Shown one piece after another: positions 23,539 through 33,282 of a stretch of DNA of 64,000 nucleotides. Every line of letters begins with the position of its first letter. The stretch's first letter is position 1. Source of the stretch: Peptacetobacter sp900550335 (lineage in GTDB: Bacteria > Bacillota > Clostridia > Peptostreptococcales > Peptostreptococcaceae); the NCBI RefSeq assembly GCF_047528295.1, contig NZ_CP180001.1, forward strand, positions 1,798,001-1,862,000, given 5' to 3'. A program made the position numbers and the translations under genes. Below the pieces are notes generated by a model. The model saw nothing but the letters and a program-made list of their open reading frames with translations, was not told where the DNA came from and made no database searches.

Positions 23539-26379
23539 CTATTTATTTTTTTCTATTTCTTCTAATTTTTTTACATATAGTTTCATAAGCTCTGATACAC
23601 ACTCTGATTCTGTCATACCTTTTTTAGTGAATCCGTACGCATTCATAACTGCACGATCATTTGCTCTGTGTGCTTTTAAAAGTTCTGCTGGCATAAGTGT
23701 TTCGTCGTATAAATCTGCTAAAGAAGAATCTGGATAAAGTTCTCTAGCATCTAAAATCGCCTGTGCTGTTTCTTCTATTTTAGATTTGTCTTTTTCTGAC
23801 ACTTCTGGCCATGGGAAGTTGTTGTATACTATGTCTTTTGAGTATCTATAGTCACTTTTTAGTCTTCCACATACGGTTCTCATCCAAGCCATGTGTACAT
23901 TGGATGTAAGTATTCCAAAATGGTAAATTTTAGCATTTTGAACTACATGTATCGCATCTGATGCTAATGAATTTTTATCTAAAAATCCTATAGGAATATA
24001 TCTCCTTCTTTCTGATGAAACTCTAGGTATAACCATAAAATCATCCTTTGGTATATTTTCAGTTTGATATTTTGTAGGTGTTTCAGCTAATTTTAAAGTA
24101 CTTTTTCTTGAACTTCTTAATCTAAACTCCTTCACATTTTTTACTCTTTCCATAACTTTAGGCATTTTCTTTAACTCTGATGGGCTACATTCTCCTAAGT
24201 ATAAACCATATCTAGGTTTTCTATTTATAAATTCTCTTGCACCATACCATTTTCTAAAATATTTTTTTGAATTTGGCTCGCTTTTTATAAACTCATCCAT
24301 CTCTTCTTCTTCAAATAAATAATTTCCGTCATCTATAGGTTGATTTCCAATTCCTATTTCTGGAACATTATCAATAGGTTTCTTTCTGCTCTCTATAAAA
24401 ATACTTGGTGCATCTATTAAATATCCATTAATATTTTCCGCTATACTTAATTGAGAATTATTATGATATATTATCCTATTATTAGTAGAAGGACTCTTGC
24501 TAAATCCAACTATCACACAATGTACTTTTGCCTTTATACTCGCCTCACTATTCCATATAAATGTTCTATAACAAAAATCTATATGAATCCCATCTACTTC
24601 CATTAAATTTTTCCAAAGTATACCAACCTGTTCTCCCTGAGCTATTGAATTTGTAGAAACAAATGCTACCCTTATATCAGTTTTATTTATATACTGTGCT
24701 GCTTTTTTATACCATGCAGTTACATAGTCCAAATTCCCAACACCTTTTAATTTACTAAATATGTTTTCCATATCTGATTTTTGTTCTTTATTCATAAGCC
24801 TTGCACCATAAAATGGTGGATTCCCCATTATATAATCAAGCTCACTTTTGCCAACAACGTCATTCCAATCAATTCTAAGAGCATTTCCCTCAACAATATT
24901 CGCATAAGATTTAAGAGGTAAAAAATCTATTGGCATGTGTAGTATTTCAGACGTTTCATCCATCATCTGTGACTCAGCTATCCAAAGAGCAGTTTTTGCA
25001 ACAGTAACAGCAAAATCATTAATCTCTATACCACTAAACTGTGATATTGACACCCTTATAGGATTTTCAAGCCCTTCAATAGAATCTACTAATCTTATCT
25101 GATTACTATCGCCCTTCTTAGAATTTATATCTATCTTCATCTTTATTATCTCATTTTCTAATCTTCTGATAGATAAATATGTTTCTGTTAGGAAGTTTCC
25201 TGAACCACAAGCTGGATCTAAAAATTTAAGTTTTGCTAATTTATTATGTAGATTTTCAAGCTTACTATTTTTAGTTCTTACTACTGCTTCCTCTTTTATG
25301 TCAAGTAACTCATACTTCAAATCATCTAAAAATAACGGATCTATCACCTTATGTATATTTTCTATTGAAGTATAGTGCATTCCACCACTTCTTCTAGTTT
25401 CAGGGTTCAATGTACTTTCAAATACTGCACCAAATATAGTCGGACTTATCTGGCTCCAGTCAAAATCATCACTGGCATTTTCTAAAAGCAATGTTCTTAT
25501 TTCATCTGTAAACTGAGGAATTATTATGCTATCGTCAGCAAAAAGCCCACCATTTACATAAGGAAACGCCAATAATCTTTCATCTTCATAAGGATCTCTA
25601 TCTTCTTTCTTTTGATTTAGTATCTTAAATAGTTTTATAATTGCTCCACGCAAGTTTTTTGCATCGAACTGTTCTAAATAATCATGGAACATACTTTTCT
25701 TACCAAATAATCCTGCATCCTCTGCATACAAGCAAAATACTAATCTAACACAAAGTACATTTAAACTTTTTAAAATACTTTCTTCATCTGGAGAATTTTC
25801 TTTCATACTTATTTTATTATACTGTTCTAATATTTTTTCATATAATACACCTACTAAATCACCAGCTTTAATAGATACTTCTAATTCTTTTTTAAGATGA
25901 GGATTCTCATCATCTACTAAAATATTCAATCTATAATAATCTGTTTCTAAATCTTTTAAAAGTATTTCTTCTGGTTCAGAATTAGGATTTTCCATATCAT
26001 ACACCAAAAAACTTTCAAAGTTACATGTTATTATCCAACGAGGTCTTTTAGAAAATGGTAAATTAGCAGAGTATCTCTTAGCCTGTTGGAAAGGAGTTAA
26101 TTTTGTTCCATCTGATTGAAGAATAGCTGTTTTTAAACTCTTTCCTAAACTCTTCTGCTCTATTAATATTTGTTTTGAAGGGATATATCCATCAATAAAG
26201 CTTGTATTATCTAATTTTATTTTGTCTTCAAAACTTATATATTTGTCAGGTTCTGCTATTCCATAAACCCTATTTAAAAGAGCTAACCAAAACTTCTGAC
26301 TATCTCCTTTTTCATAACCTTTACCTTCCCAATCTTCAGCAAATTTTTTAGCAGCTAATTTTTGTTCTTTATCATTCAA
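23539..26379 (-). CDS. MmeI-like type IIL restriction-modification enzyme
   Basis: A 946-residue single-chain enzyme with endonuclease, adenine methyltransferase and target recognition domains. The N-terminal domain has a PD-ExK type site: Asp63 in FIDGYIPSKQ and Glu74/Lys76 in ILIEQKS, so the nuclease looks intact. A helical spacer follows (about residues 160-320). The methyltransferase has FLDPACGSGNF near 387-396 (SAM binding) and NPPF near 520 (catalysis on N6-adenine). Residues about 620-830 form the target recognition domain, and the C-terminal helices end KKLEEIEKNK. MmeI-family enzymes methylate one strand of their site and cut about 20 bases away; no separate subunit is needed. ATG follows GGGGGAGATATTTTTG. 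Confidence 0.9.
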   Translation of the reverse strand: MNDKEQKLAAKKFAEDWEGKGYEKGDSQKFWLALLNRVYGIAEPDKYISFEDKIKLDNTSFIDGYIPSKQILIEQKSLGKSLKTAILQSDGTKLTPFQQAKRYSANLPFSKRPRWIITCNFESFLVYDMENPNSEPEEILLKDLETDYYRLNILVDDENPHLKKELEVSIKAGDLVGVLYEKILEQYNKISMKENSPDEESILKSLNVLCVRLVFCLYAEDAGLFGKKSMFHDYLEQFDAKNLRGAIIKLFKILNQKKEDRDPYEDERLLAFPYVNGGLFADDSIIIPQFTDEIRTLLLENASDDFDWSQISPTIFGAVFESTLNPETRRSGGMHYTSIENIHKVIDPLFLDDLKYELLDIKEEAVVRTKNSKLENLHNKLAKLKFLDPACGSGNFLTETYLSIRRLENEIIKMKIDINSKKGDSNQIRLVDSIEGLENPIRVSISQFSGIEINDFAVTVAKTALWIAESQMMDETSEILHMPIDFLPLKSYANIVEGNALRIDWNDVVGKSELDYIMGNPPFYGARLMNKEQKSDMENIFSKLKGVGNLDYVTAWYKKAAQYINKTDIRVAFVSTNSIAQGEQVGILWKNLMEVDGIHIDFCYRTFIWNSEASIKAKVHCVIVGFSKSPSTNNRIIYHNNSQLSIAENINGYLIDAPSIFIESRKKPIDNVPEIGIGNQPIDDGNYLFEEEEMDEFIKSEPNSKKYFRKWYGAREFINRKPRYGLYLGECSPSELKKMPKVMERVKNVKEFRLRSSRKSTLKLAETPTKYQTENIPKDDFMVIPRVSSERRRYIPIGFLDKNSLASDAIHVVQNAKIYHFGILTSNVHMAWMRTVCGRLKSDYRYSKDIVYNNFPWPEVSEKDKSKIEETAQAILDARELYPDSSLADLYDETLMPAELLKAHRANDRAVMNAYGFTKKGMTESECVSELMKLYVKKLEEIEKNK

Positions 26380-26553
26380 AAATATCTCCCCCTACTGTTT
26401 TAATTTGTATATTTTTATTATAACAAATTCTTTTGAGTTTTTATAATCTTTTAAATTTATACTTCTTTTACTTTTATTTCATTTTATAGACTTTAATTTC
26501 GTTTTATGCTAAAATATTCTTTGCAAAATTTAGAACGTAAGGAGATGTTTTTC

Positions 26554-27318
26554 TTGTTTAACTATATAAAATTCCGGATTATGCAGATTTTTGGATTTAT
26601 CTCATCAATTCCGCAGCTAAATAAGTTTAGAAGGAATCCAGACAAATACACTTCAAATGAGAAGTTCGCTTTTCTAAAAAAATTAGCTAATAAATCGTTA
26701 AGAAAAGTCAAAATCAATGTAAATGTAATCGGTAGGGAGAGAATTCCAAAAGAGCCAGTTCTTTTTGTAATTAATCATTCAAGTATGCTTGATAGCTATA
26801 TTTTAGTAGAAAGTGTTGATAGAGGGATTGGTTGTGTAATTGCAGATGAGCCAGTTTGGAGAAAGATTCCTATTGCAAGCAAGTGGATTGAGCTTTCAAA
26901 ATGTGTTTTTATCAACAGAAAAAATAATCGTGAAGGTATGAAAGCTATAAATCAGGCTGCAGACAATATAAAAAATAATCACTCTATGGCTATTTTCCCA
27001 GAAGGCGATTTAACTTGGGTAAAGGATGATAACGCATATATATCAGACTTTAGATCTGGAGCATTAAAAATCGCATACAAAGCAAAATGCCCTATTGTTC
27101 CAATGGTTATAAAAAATTCAAAAGGGACTTATGAAGGATATCAGCCTGTTGGAAAAATTAACTCTAAGGATGTTGAAGTTGAATTTTTAGATCCTGTTTA
27201 TAAACATCTAGAAAACCCAAGATACAAAACTGTAGAGCTTGGAGAAGAAATCAGAGAATCAATGATTGAAAAAATGAGAGAATTTGACAATAATAAATGC
27301 GAACGTGCTGCTCTTTAG
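26554..27318 (+). CDS. plsC: 1-acyl-sn-glycerol-3-phosphate acyltransferase
   Basis: Transfers an acyl chain to lysophosphatidic acid at the membrane to give phosphatidic acid. The HX4D motif is NHSSMLD, followed later by FINRKNNREG (block II) and the FPEGD block (VFPEGDLTW), then CPIVPMVIKNS. Length is normal at about 254 residues. The start is ambiguous: AAGGAG is followed nine bases later by TTG at 26554, which I choose; the frame is open upstream to an ATG at 26506 without a ribosome site. It is monocistronic. Confidence 0.88.
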   Translation: MFNYIKFRIMQIFGFISSIPQLNKFRRNPDKYTSNEKFAFLKKLANKSLRKVKINVNVIGRERIPKEPVLFVINHSSMLDSYILVESVDRGIGCVIADEPVWRKIPIASKWIELSKCVFINRKNNREGMKAINQAADNIKNNHSMAIFPEGDLTWVKDDNAYISDFRSGALKIAYKAKCPIVPMVIKNSKGTYEGYQPVGKINSKDVEVEFLDPVYKHLENPRYKTVELGEEIRESMIEKMREFDNNKCERAAL

Positions 27319-27391
27319 TTTTTATGAATGTATATTAGTTTAAAATGTATATTATCGCATGAATTTATATTATTATAAATTTAAATTTTAT

Positions 27392-27430
27392 AGAAGTTAT
27401 TGTAATTATATTATGGTAACTTCTATTTTT
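27392..27430 (+). terminator. Intrinsic terminator of plsC
   Basis: AGAAGTTA pairs with TAACTTCT, followed by ATTTTT. Confidence 0.7.
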
Positions 27431-27571
27431 ATACACTTTTTAGCCATTTTAGAGAAGTTGATAAATTATTTCTAAATATATTACAATTTTGTATTTTTTG
27501 ATATTAATTCTTTTGTGAATACTATTTTCATAGTATAATAAATTAAACAAAATAAATTGGATGTGATATAT

Positions 27572-28099
27572 ATGTTTAAAATAATTTTCGAATCAGAAAA
27601 CTTATATTTTAGAGAGATAACACACAGTGATTTTGATTCACTTGCTAAAATTTTAAAAGATGAGGAAATTATGTATGCTTGGTAACATGGTTTCTCAGAC
27701 GATGAGGTTGAGAATTGGATAGATAAAAATATAATGAGATACGGTAGAGATGGTTTTAGCTACTATATTGCTATAGAAAAGAAAAGTGAAAATATAATCG
27801 GTATGATTGGCCCTTTAATTGAAGAAATTGAGGATAAAAGACTTGTCGGAGTTGCTTGGATTTTGGATAAGGAACATTGGGGCAAGGGATATGCTGTTGA
27901 AGGTGGGCGAGCTGCTATAAAACAAGCCTTTGATACTACTGATACAGAGTCAGTGATAGCCCAAATTCGACCTAATAACATAGCTTCAATTAGGACAGCA
28001 GAAAAGCTTGGTATGACCTCAGTAGATAGCTATATAAAAATATACAATGGGAAAGAAATGGAACATATTATATACGAAATTAAAAGAGAAAATTTTTAA
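27572..28099 (+). pseudogene. GNAT acetyltransferase gene broken by one TAA
   Basis: The frame starts at ATG 27572 with FESENLYFREITHSDFDSLA, typical of RimJ/RimL-type GNAT enzymes. Codon 38 is TAA (27683-27685) inside YAW*HGFSDDEVENWID, where homologues commonly have Glu (GAA), so a single G-to-T change would explain it. The rest is intact to 28099, including the acetyl-CoA binding region EHWGKGYAVEGGRAAIKQAF and ANNIASIRTAEKLGM-like IRPNNIASIRTAEKLGM. Internal re-initiation at 27734 would lose the first strands and is unlikely to give an active enzyme. Confidence 0.75.
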
Positions 28100-28162
28100 A
28101 AAGATTTCTATAATAAAAAAGACTTCTATTATTTAAAAAGATTTCTCGAAAGGAGAATTATT

Positions 28163-28822
28163 ATGAAAAAAAATCTTGTTTTAGCATCAATTTTAGCAGT
28201 ATCTCTACTAGCAACAGGTTGCTCTCAGGCTGGAAAAGCATCTGATGTAACTCCAATAACATTGACAGAAAGAGAAAAACAGATTGCCGCTTTAGTAGGT
28301 GAATATCCTTTTGTAGTGGATGTAAACTATCCAAAAGATGTTAAAGGAACAGTGCTTTCTTATGAAGTTTGGGAAAATGGCTCTATGGTAGAAAACAACG
28401 TGGTTATGTTTGGCGGATCTGCTGATGAAAGCAATAAAGAATCATTCACTATGATTTATGACATAGATGATGAGTGGAAAAATTGTAAACTAAACCTATC
28501 ATCAACTTCTGCTCGTACTAGCTTTGATATAAGCTTATTAAATGATAAAAACAGTGCACCTAATGCTGCAATGCCATCTTTTGCCGCTGCAGAAGATGTA
28601 GATGAGTACTACAGTGTAAAACTTGTTCCAGGCGGCTCATATGTACTATCTGCTTTAACATTGTCTTACGGCAACTCTATGGAAGCTATTAATCATGGAA
28701 AGGGCGACTACAAAGACTTCACTTCAGAAATCGACAAAAATAACACTTGTGTACTTGTAAGACTTGATACATTTGCAAGTGAAAAAGATGCGGAAAAGTA
28801 CGCAGACTCTATAAATAAATAA
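28163..28822 (+). CDS. Putative lipoprotein
   Basis: A 219-residue secreted lipoprotein. The N-terminus MKKNLVLASILAVSLLATGC has a basic n-region, hydrophobic core and lipobox LATGC with lipid-modified Cys20. The mature part is about 200 residues, Ser/Asp-rich, with TPITLTEREKQIAALVGEYP and the segment YYSVKLVPGGSYVLSALTLS; I do not recognise the fold. A good AAAGGAGAATTATT site precedes ATG. It ends at a strong terminator. Confidence 0.85.
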   Translation: MKKNLVLASILAVSLLATGCSQAGKASDVTPITLTEREKQIAALVGEYPFVVDVNYPKDVKGTVLSYEVWENGSMVENNVVMFGGSADESNKESFTMIYDIDDEWKNCKLNLSSTSARTSFDISLLNDKNSAPNAAMPSFAAAEDVDEYYSVKLVPGGSYVLSALTLSYGNSMEAINHGKGDYKDFTSEIDKNNTCVLVRLDTFASEKDAEKYADSINK

Positions 28823-28823
28823 A

Positions 28824-28859
28824 ACAAAAGGACAAGGGTGGTTATTCTCTTGTCCTTTT
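28824..28859 (+). terminator. Intrinsic terminator (simple stem also used as outer stem in long-hairpin copies)
   Basis: AAAAGGACAAG pairs with CTTGTCCTTTT around GGTGGTTATTCT. The same AAGGACAAG stem closes long-hairpin copies 5 and 15. Confidence 0.9.
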
Positions 28860-28866
28860 AATTAAT

Positions 28867-29289
28867 TTATCTATTATTAACTTTTCTTATATAATAAATC
28901 TTAGCAAAAAACTCAGAGAAAATCATCACATCAAAAACAACCATCGCAACCATACCATATCCCATAAGCGCATCTGTAATCCAAGTAGTTCCTCTAAGAA
29001 GATAAATCCCACCGAAAAACAACACAACACAAATCTTAGTAACAGTAATCGCTATATTATTAGCCTTAAACTCAATCGCTGAATCTACCTTTCTATGCTC
29101 TTCTCTCTCCTTGTCACTCTCATCAAACATTGAATTAACTATCCCATTCAACCCGAACATAAACATCAAAGATGTCATCATAACAGAATAATAATCAAAA
29201 TCCTTAGCAAAACACAATGCTAAATCAAGAAGTGCCAAAGAAATAAAAGTCACTCCCCAAACAACAAAATCTTTCTTATTCTTTATCAT
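28867..29289 (-). CDS. Small integral membrane protein of unknown function
   Basis: A 140-residue protein with four hydrophobic segments: FVVWGVTFISLALLDLALCF, YSVMMTSLMFMFGLNGIVNS, NIAITVTKICVVLFFGGIYL and YGMVAMVVFDVMIFSEFFAK. A charged cytoplasmic loop (DESDKEREEHRKVDSAIEFK) lies between the second and third. I choose ATG 29289, which has AAAGGAGTTGATTTAT upstream; the open frame extends to 29334 without a site. No function is inferred. Confidence 0.7.
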   Translation of the reverse strand: MIKNKKDFVVWGVTFISLALLDLALCFAKDFDYYSVMMTSLMFMFGLNGIVNSMFDESDKEREEHRKVDSAIEFKANNIAITVTKICVVLFFGGIYLLRGTTWITDALMGYGMVAMVVFDVMIFSEFFAKIYYIRKVNNR

Positions 29290-29433
29290 ATAAATCAACT
29301 CCTTTAATTTACTTTTATTCAAATTATACCACAAACCTATAAATAATCTTTCTTCATTTTTCTCTCAATTTTCTCAAAATATCCAACTTCAAACCAGTCC
29401 CCCAGATTGTACGAGCGACAGACTTATAAACAT

Positions 29434-29657
29434 AATTAATTATTGGGATAAAAAAAGACTAGTTAAAAACAAGTGTAACTAAAAAGAAGGAATTATATTC
29501 AAAATTACGACAATCTGCATGACGCTTTCGTCATTAGCCTCGAACGGAGTTCGAGCTAGACAAAGAAAGCGTCGAAGCCTGGAGTATTTTGAATATATTC
29601 CTTCTCTTTTCAAGATTACACTAGGATTAACTAGTCTTTTTTATCCCAATATTAATT
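29434..29657 (-). repeat. Long-hairpin element, copy 9 (longest, double inner hairpin)
   Basis: About 72 bases on each side pair, including TTGGGATAAAAAA/TTTTTTATCCCAA, GACTAGTT/AACTAGTC and GAAGGAATATATTC-type arms. Core CGACAATCTGCAT and GAAGCCTGGAG. Inner stem GACGCTTTC/GAAAGCGTC encloses a second hairpin CTCGAAC/GTTCGAG. Sense minus; it overlaps the hemB stop codon. Confidence 0.88.
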
Positions 29658-30618
29658 ATTTTATTTTCTTAGCGATATCTTTGGCAAAGTATGTTATTAT
29701 CATATCCGCACCAGCTCTTTTTATTGAAGTAACTGCTTCCATTATAGCATCTTCATTTAAAAGTCCTTCCTTAACTGCTAACTTAAGCATTGAATACTCA
29801 CCAGAAACATTGTATGCACAAAGTGGCATATCAAAATTATCCTTAACTCTTCTTATAACATCTAAGTAAGAAAGTGCAGGTTTAACCATTATTATATCTG
29901 CTCCTTCTTCTATATCTAAAGCACATTCTCTTAAAGCTTCTGTACTGTTTGCTGGATCCATCTGGTAAGTTTTTCTATCTCCAAATGATGGAGCTGAGTT
30001 TGCAGCATCTCTAAATGGTCCGTAGAAACTTGAAGCATATTTTGCACTGTATGCCATTATTCCTACTGTTTCAAATCCATTTTCATCAAGTGCATTTCTT
30101 AAAGCACCTATTCTTCCGTCCATCATATCAGAAGGAGCTACCATATCAGCACCTGCTTTTGCATGGCTAACTGCTATCTTAGCTAAATATTCTAATGTCT
30201 GGTCATTATCAACATAACCTTTTTCAGTTAATATTCCACAGTGTCCATGGCTTGTGTACTGGCACATACAAACGTCTGTTATTACGTTCATTTCTGGAGC
30301 TACTTCTTTTATTTTTCTAACAGCTCTTTGAACTATTCCGTTATCTGCAAATGCTTCTGAACCACAAGCATCTTTTTCACCTGGTATACCAAACATTATA
30401 ACGTGTTCTATACCTAATTCCACTATTTCTTTTATTTCAGCTTCTAACATATCCACTGAAAAATGATAAACATCTGGAAGTGAAGGTATTTCTTCTTTTA
30501 TATTTTCACCTTCAACAACGAATAGTGGGTATATAAGATCGTCTACATCTATTTTAGTTTCTCTTACTAAATTTCTCATTGCTTTGCTTATTCTAAGTCT
30601 TCTAGGTCTTTTTAACAT
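29656..30618 (-). CDS. hemB: Delta-aminolevulinic acid dehydratase (porphobilinogen synthase)
   Basis: Condenses two 5-aminolevulinate molecules to porphobilinogen in tetrapyrrole synthesis. The 320-residue protein starts MLKRPRRLRISKAMRNLVRE. The zinc-site Cys cluster is TDVCMCQYTSHGHCG (Cys-x-Cys...Cys), so it is a Zn-type enzyme. The two Schiff-base region lysines are in MAYSAKYASSFYGPFR and IIMVKPALSYLDVIR. It stands alone with no other hem genes in view; the neighbouring asrC product needs siroheme, which could be the end product served. ATG follows TGGAGGAATTGAT. Confidence 0.96.
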   Translation of the reverse strand: MLKRPRRLRISKAMRNLVRETKIDVDDLIYPLFVVEGENIKEEIPSLPDVYHFSVDMLEAEIKEIVELGIEHVIMFGIPGEKDACGSEAFADNGIVQRAVRKIKEVAPEMNVITDVCMCQYTSHGHCGILTEKGYVDNDQTLEYLAKIAVSHAKAGADMVAPSDMMDGRIGALRNALDENGFETVGIMAYSAKYASSFYGPFRDAANSAPSFGDRKTYQMDPANSTEALRECALDIEEGADIIMVKPALSYLDVIRRVKDNFDMPLCAYNVSGEYSMLKLAVKEGLLNEDAIMEAVTSIKRAGADMIITYFAKDIAKKIK

Positions 30619-30865
30619 ATCAATTCCTCCATTTAAACTTTTAACAAATTTCTAACAATCTTTTTAAAATATTTAGTGTTAGAATGTATTACTTAAATTT
30701 TACTTTATTTAACACCTGTATTTATTTTAAATGTATTTAGTTAAAAAGTCTAGTCTTTTTTACTTTATATTAAAATTTTTACAAGTTAAAATACAAATAA
30801 ACATTGAAATTTTCATATTTAGAGTTTTAAAATAGAACTATTTTAATTTTTATGAATTTATGAAA

Positions 30866-31795
30866 TTAAAATTCTCTTGCTAGTATTTCATCTTTTCTTG
30901 AAAGTATATCATCGCTTAAAAGTTCTTTTTCGACTTTATCAAATCCTACTCTCTCTACAGTAACTGCGAATCTTTCTCCAAAGTTTCCATTTTCTCTAAA
31001 GAATAATATCGCCTTTTCTATAGTTTTCATTACTTCTGCTTCATCTGTAAATATTTTTCCTAATAATTTACCGTGAGAAATCTGTTTACCCCATCTTCCT
31101 CCAACGTATACTTTGTATCCCTGTTTCTGTGTATCCATTGCTTTGAAATAGCATTTTTCTATACATCTACCACAGTTTATACATTTATCGTAATCTACAA
31201 CCATTGTTCCATCAACTAACTTAGCTGCTCCAACTGGACATACTGCCTCAACAGCACATTTTTTACAGCTCTTACATTTTTCTAAGTTTATAGCTGGAAC
31301 TCTAGCTCCTATAACCCCTAAATCGTTTAAGTTTGGTTTTACACAGTTATTTGGACATCCACCAACAGCTATTTTGAACTTATGAGGTAGATTTACATTG
31401 TGCCATTTTGTGTAGAATTCATCGTGTATTTTTTCTGATAAATCATAAGTATCTATAAGCCCATACTGACAAGTTGTCCCCTTACAAGACACAACTGGTC
31501 TAACTCTTTTTCCTGAACCACCAGTTTCTAAACCTTTTTCTGATAAGAAATTCATAAATGGTTCTATATTTTCAAATGGTATTCCTGGACATTCTAAAGT
31601 TAATCTTGTAGTAACTAAAACTTCTCCGTTACCAAATCTTTCTGCTGCTTCCGCAACATTTCTTAAAACTTCTGCACTTACTTTACCATTTTTTGTAATT
31701 ACTCTTCCTGAAAAATTATCTGTTCCTTTGTTGCTAAAGAATCCTAATGCTTTTACTCTAGCCTCTTCCGCCTTACTTACTGTTAATGTTGCCAT
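30866..31795 (-). CDS. asrC: Sulfite reductase, siroheme subunit with ferredoxin domain (AsrC-like)
   Basis: A 309-residue nitrite/sulfite reductase-type protein. The half-ferredoxin domain is followed by the siroheme/4Fe-4S ligands: VVSCKGTTCQYG and AVGGCPNNCVKP. Between about residues 190 and 245 a 2x[4Fe-4S] ferredoxin insert has CKSCKKCAVEAVCPVGAA and CINCGRCIEKCYFKAM. This is the layout of AsrC of anaerobic sulfite reductase. No asrA or asrB gene is adjacent, so electron donors must be encoded elsewhere or the protein acts differently. A LysR regulator is divergent from it. ATG follows AAGGAGGATTTTTGT. Confidence 0.88.
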   Translation of the reverse strand: MATLTVSKAEEARVKALGFFSNKGTDNFSGRVITKNGKVSAEVLRNVAEAAERFGNGEVLVTTRLTLECPGIPFENIEPFMNFLSEKGLETGGSGKRVRPVVSCKGTTCQYGLIDTYDLSEKIHDEFYTKWHNVNLPHKFKIAVGGCPNNCVKPNLNDLGVIGARVPAINLEKCKSCKKCAVEAVCPVGAAKLVDGTMVVDYDKCINCGRCIEKCYFKAMDTQKQGYKVYVGGRWGKQISHGKLLGKIFTDEAEVMKTIEKAILFFRENGNFGERFAVTVERVGFDKVEKELLSDDILSRKDEILAREF

Positions 31796-32038
31796 ACAAA
31801 AATCCTCCTTAAAATTTTAGTGATTTTCCCAATTTATAGTCTAAAATTTCCTTATTAATAATTTTGCTACCTAGAAAATTTTATTGCTTAAAAGCCTCTA
31901 CCTACTAATATAACACTTTTTCATATAGGTTTAAAATTATATTAAATTATGGTTCAGATAAGATTTCCTTATCATATATTTATATATTTTTGATATAATT
32001 AAGTTATAAATCATATATTAATTCAAGGGGGCTTTCCT
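31796..32038. promoter_or_regulatory. Divergent promoter region asrC / LysR regulator
   Basis: This 243-base AT-rich spacer holds both promoters. Repeats of AATCATATA/TATCATATA type occur around 31970-32020. LysR proteins usually bind T-N11-A palindromes in such spacers; I cannot fix one site. Confidence 0.4.
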
Positions 32039-32956
32039 ATGACAATAAGACATTTAAAAATTTTCGTAAGTGTAGCTGAAAATAGAAAAATGAGCACAGC
32101 AGCGTCAAAATTTTTTATATCTCAACCCGCAGTAAGTCAAGCAATAAAAGAATTAGAAGACTACTATGGTGTTTTATTATTTGATAGAATTTCTAAAAAA
32201 TTGTATATAACTGAGGCTGGCAAAAAGCTTTTAGAATATGCTAAAAATGTTTTAGCAGAATTTGACAAATTAGAAGAGGGTATGAATGCTTTTAAGGATG
32301 TTAAAACTCTTAGAATCGGCGTTACTGTTACTGTAGGAACAAATTTTATTTCTAAAGTTTTATCCGAATTTAAGGAAAATACTAAAAATGTTGAAACATA
32401 TATAAGAATGAATAATACTAAAAACATAGAAACTCTTCTTCTTGAATCAGAGCTTGATTTAGCTGTTGTCGAAGGAAAGGTGAAAAATAGAGAGCTAATC
32501 TCAATACCAGAAGTTGACGATATTTTAGTGCTTGTCTGTTCAAAAGATCATCCATTCTATGGAAAAAAACATATCTCATTTGCTGATTTAAAAGATGTCA
32601 ACTTTGTTCTTAGAGAGCCAGGCAGTGGAACAAGAGAATTATTTGAAAAATACCTTGAAAAACACAAACTAAAAATAAATGTAACTTGGGAAGCAAGCTC
32701 TCCAGAAGTAATCAAACAGGCTGTAATAAACGACGGATGCGTAACTGTAGCATCTCTAAGACTATTTGAAAAAGAAATCCAAAGCGGCGAAATGTACGCA
32801 TTTAGAAACAAAACTAAAGAATGGAACAGATCATTCTCAGTAGTATACCACAAAAATAGAAAACTACCAGAATACGCTGAAAATTTCATAGAAATAGTAA
32901 AAGAAAACAAAGAATTTAACATATTAGAGAATACAAACTACGGAATACTTTCTTAA
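32039..32956 (+). CDS. LysR family transcriptional regulator
   Basis: A 305-residue LysR regulator. The winged-helix DNA-binding domain occupies residues 1-60 (MTIRHLKIFVSVAENRKMST, then ASKFFISQPAVSQAIKELED and YYGVLLFDR), and the substrate-binding domain starts about residue 90 (TLRIGVTVTVGTNFISKVL). It resembles the CysL/YeiE branch, in which members control sulfite reductase genes; divergence from asrC supports that target (inference). ATG follows AAGGGGGCTTTCCT. Because LysR genes usually repress their own promoter from the shared spacer, autoregulation is likely. Confidence 0.92.
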   Translation: MTIRHLKIFVSVAENRKMSTAASKFFISQPAVSQAIKELEDYYGVLLFDRISKKLYITEAGKKLLEYAKNVLAEFDKLEEGMNAFKDVKTLRIGVTVTVGTNFISKVLSEFKENTKNVETYIRMNNTKNIETLLLESELDLAVVEGKVKNRELISIPEVDDILVLVCSKDHPFYGKKHISFADLKDVNFVLREPGSGTRELFEKYLEKHKLKINVTWEASSPEVIKQAVINDGCVTVASLRLFEKEIQSGEMYAFRNKTKEWNRSFSVVYHKNRKLPEYAENFIEIVKENKEFNILENTNYGILS

Positions 32957-33097
32957 CTAATTTAAATATAATAACAGAATACCTTATTAATCAATTTTAA
33001 TATAACAAATATAATATAACAAAAACAATATAATATAATAAATCTATTAATATTATTGTGTAACATTTTAATTTTGAATAATATAAATAGTTTTCTA

Positions 33098-33265
33098 TTA
33101 CAATAATTTTGTAAGTAGCTTTTAAAAATTAATCACAAGTAATTCGCCTCGACAATTCTGCAAGCGCCCCACACCTTGAAATGTGTTAGTTTAATAAAGT
33201 GGGGCGCTGAAGCCTGGAGAAAGAATACTTGTGATTAATTAAAAAAGCTGCTACAAAATTTTGTA
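33098..33265 (-). repeat. Long-hairpin element, copy 10
   Basis: Outer arms TTACAATAATTTTGTAAGTA/TGCTACAAAATTTTGTAA and TTAATCACAAGTA/TACTTGTGATTAA; core CGACAATTCTGCA and GAAGCCTGGAG; inner stem GCGCCCCAC/GTGGGGCGC. Sense minus, 17 nt after the stop codon of the M50-like gene. Confidence 0.85.
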
Positions 33266-33282
33266 ACAGCTTAACTCTTATT

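Noticed and set aside
22386..26379. Complete prophage
   Set aside because: Only a replication-like protein and an R-M enzyme are present; no integrase, terminase or structural gene.
29519..29869. 116-codon plus-strand ORF opposite hemB
   Set aside because: It is antisense to hemB and starts inside long-hairpin copy 9.
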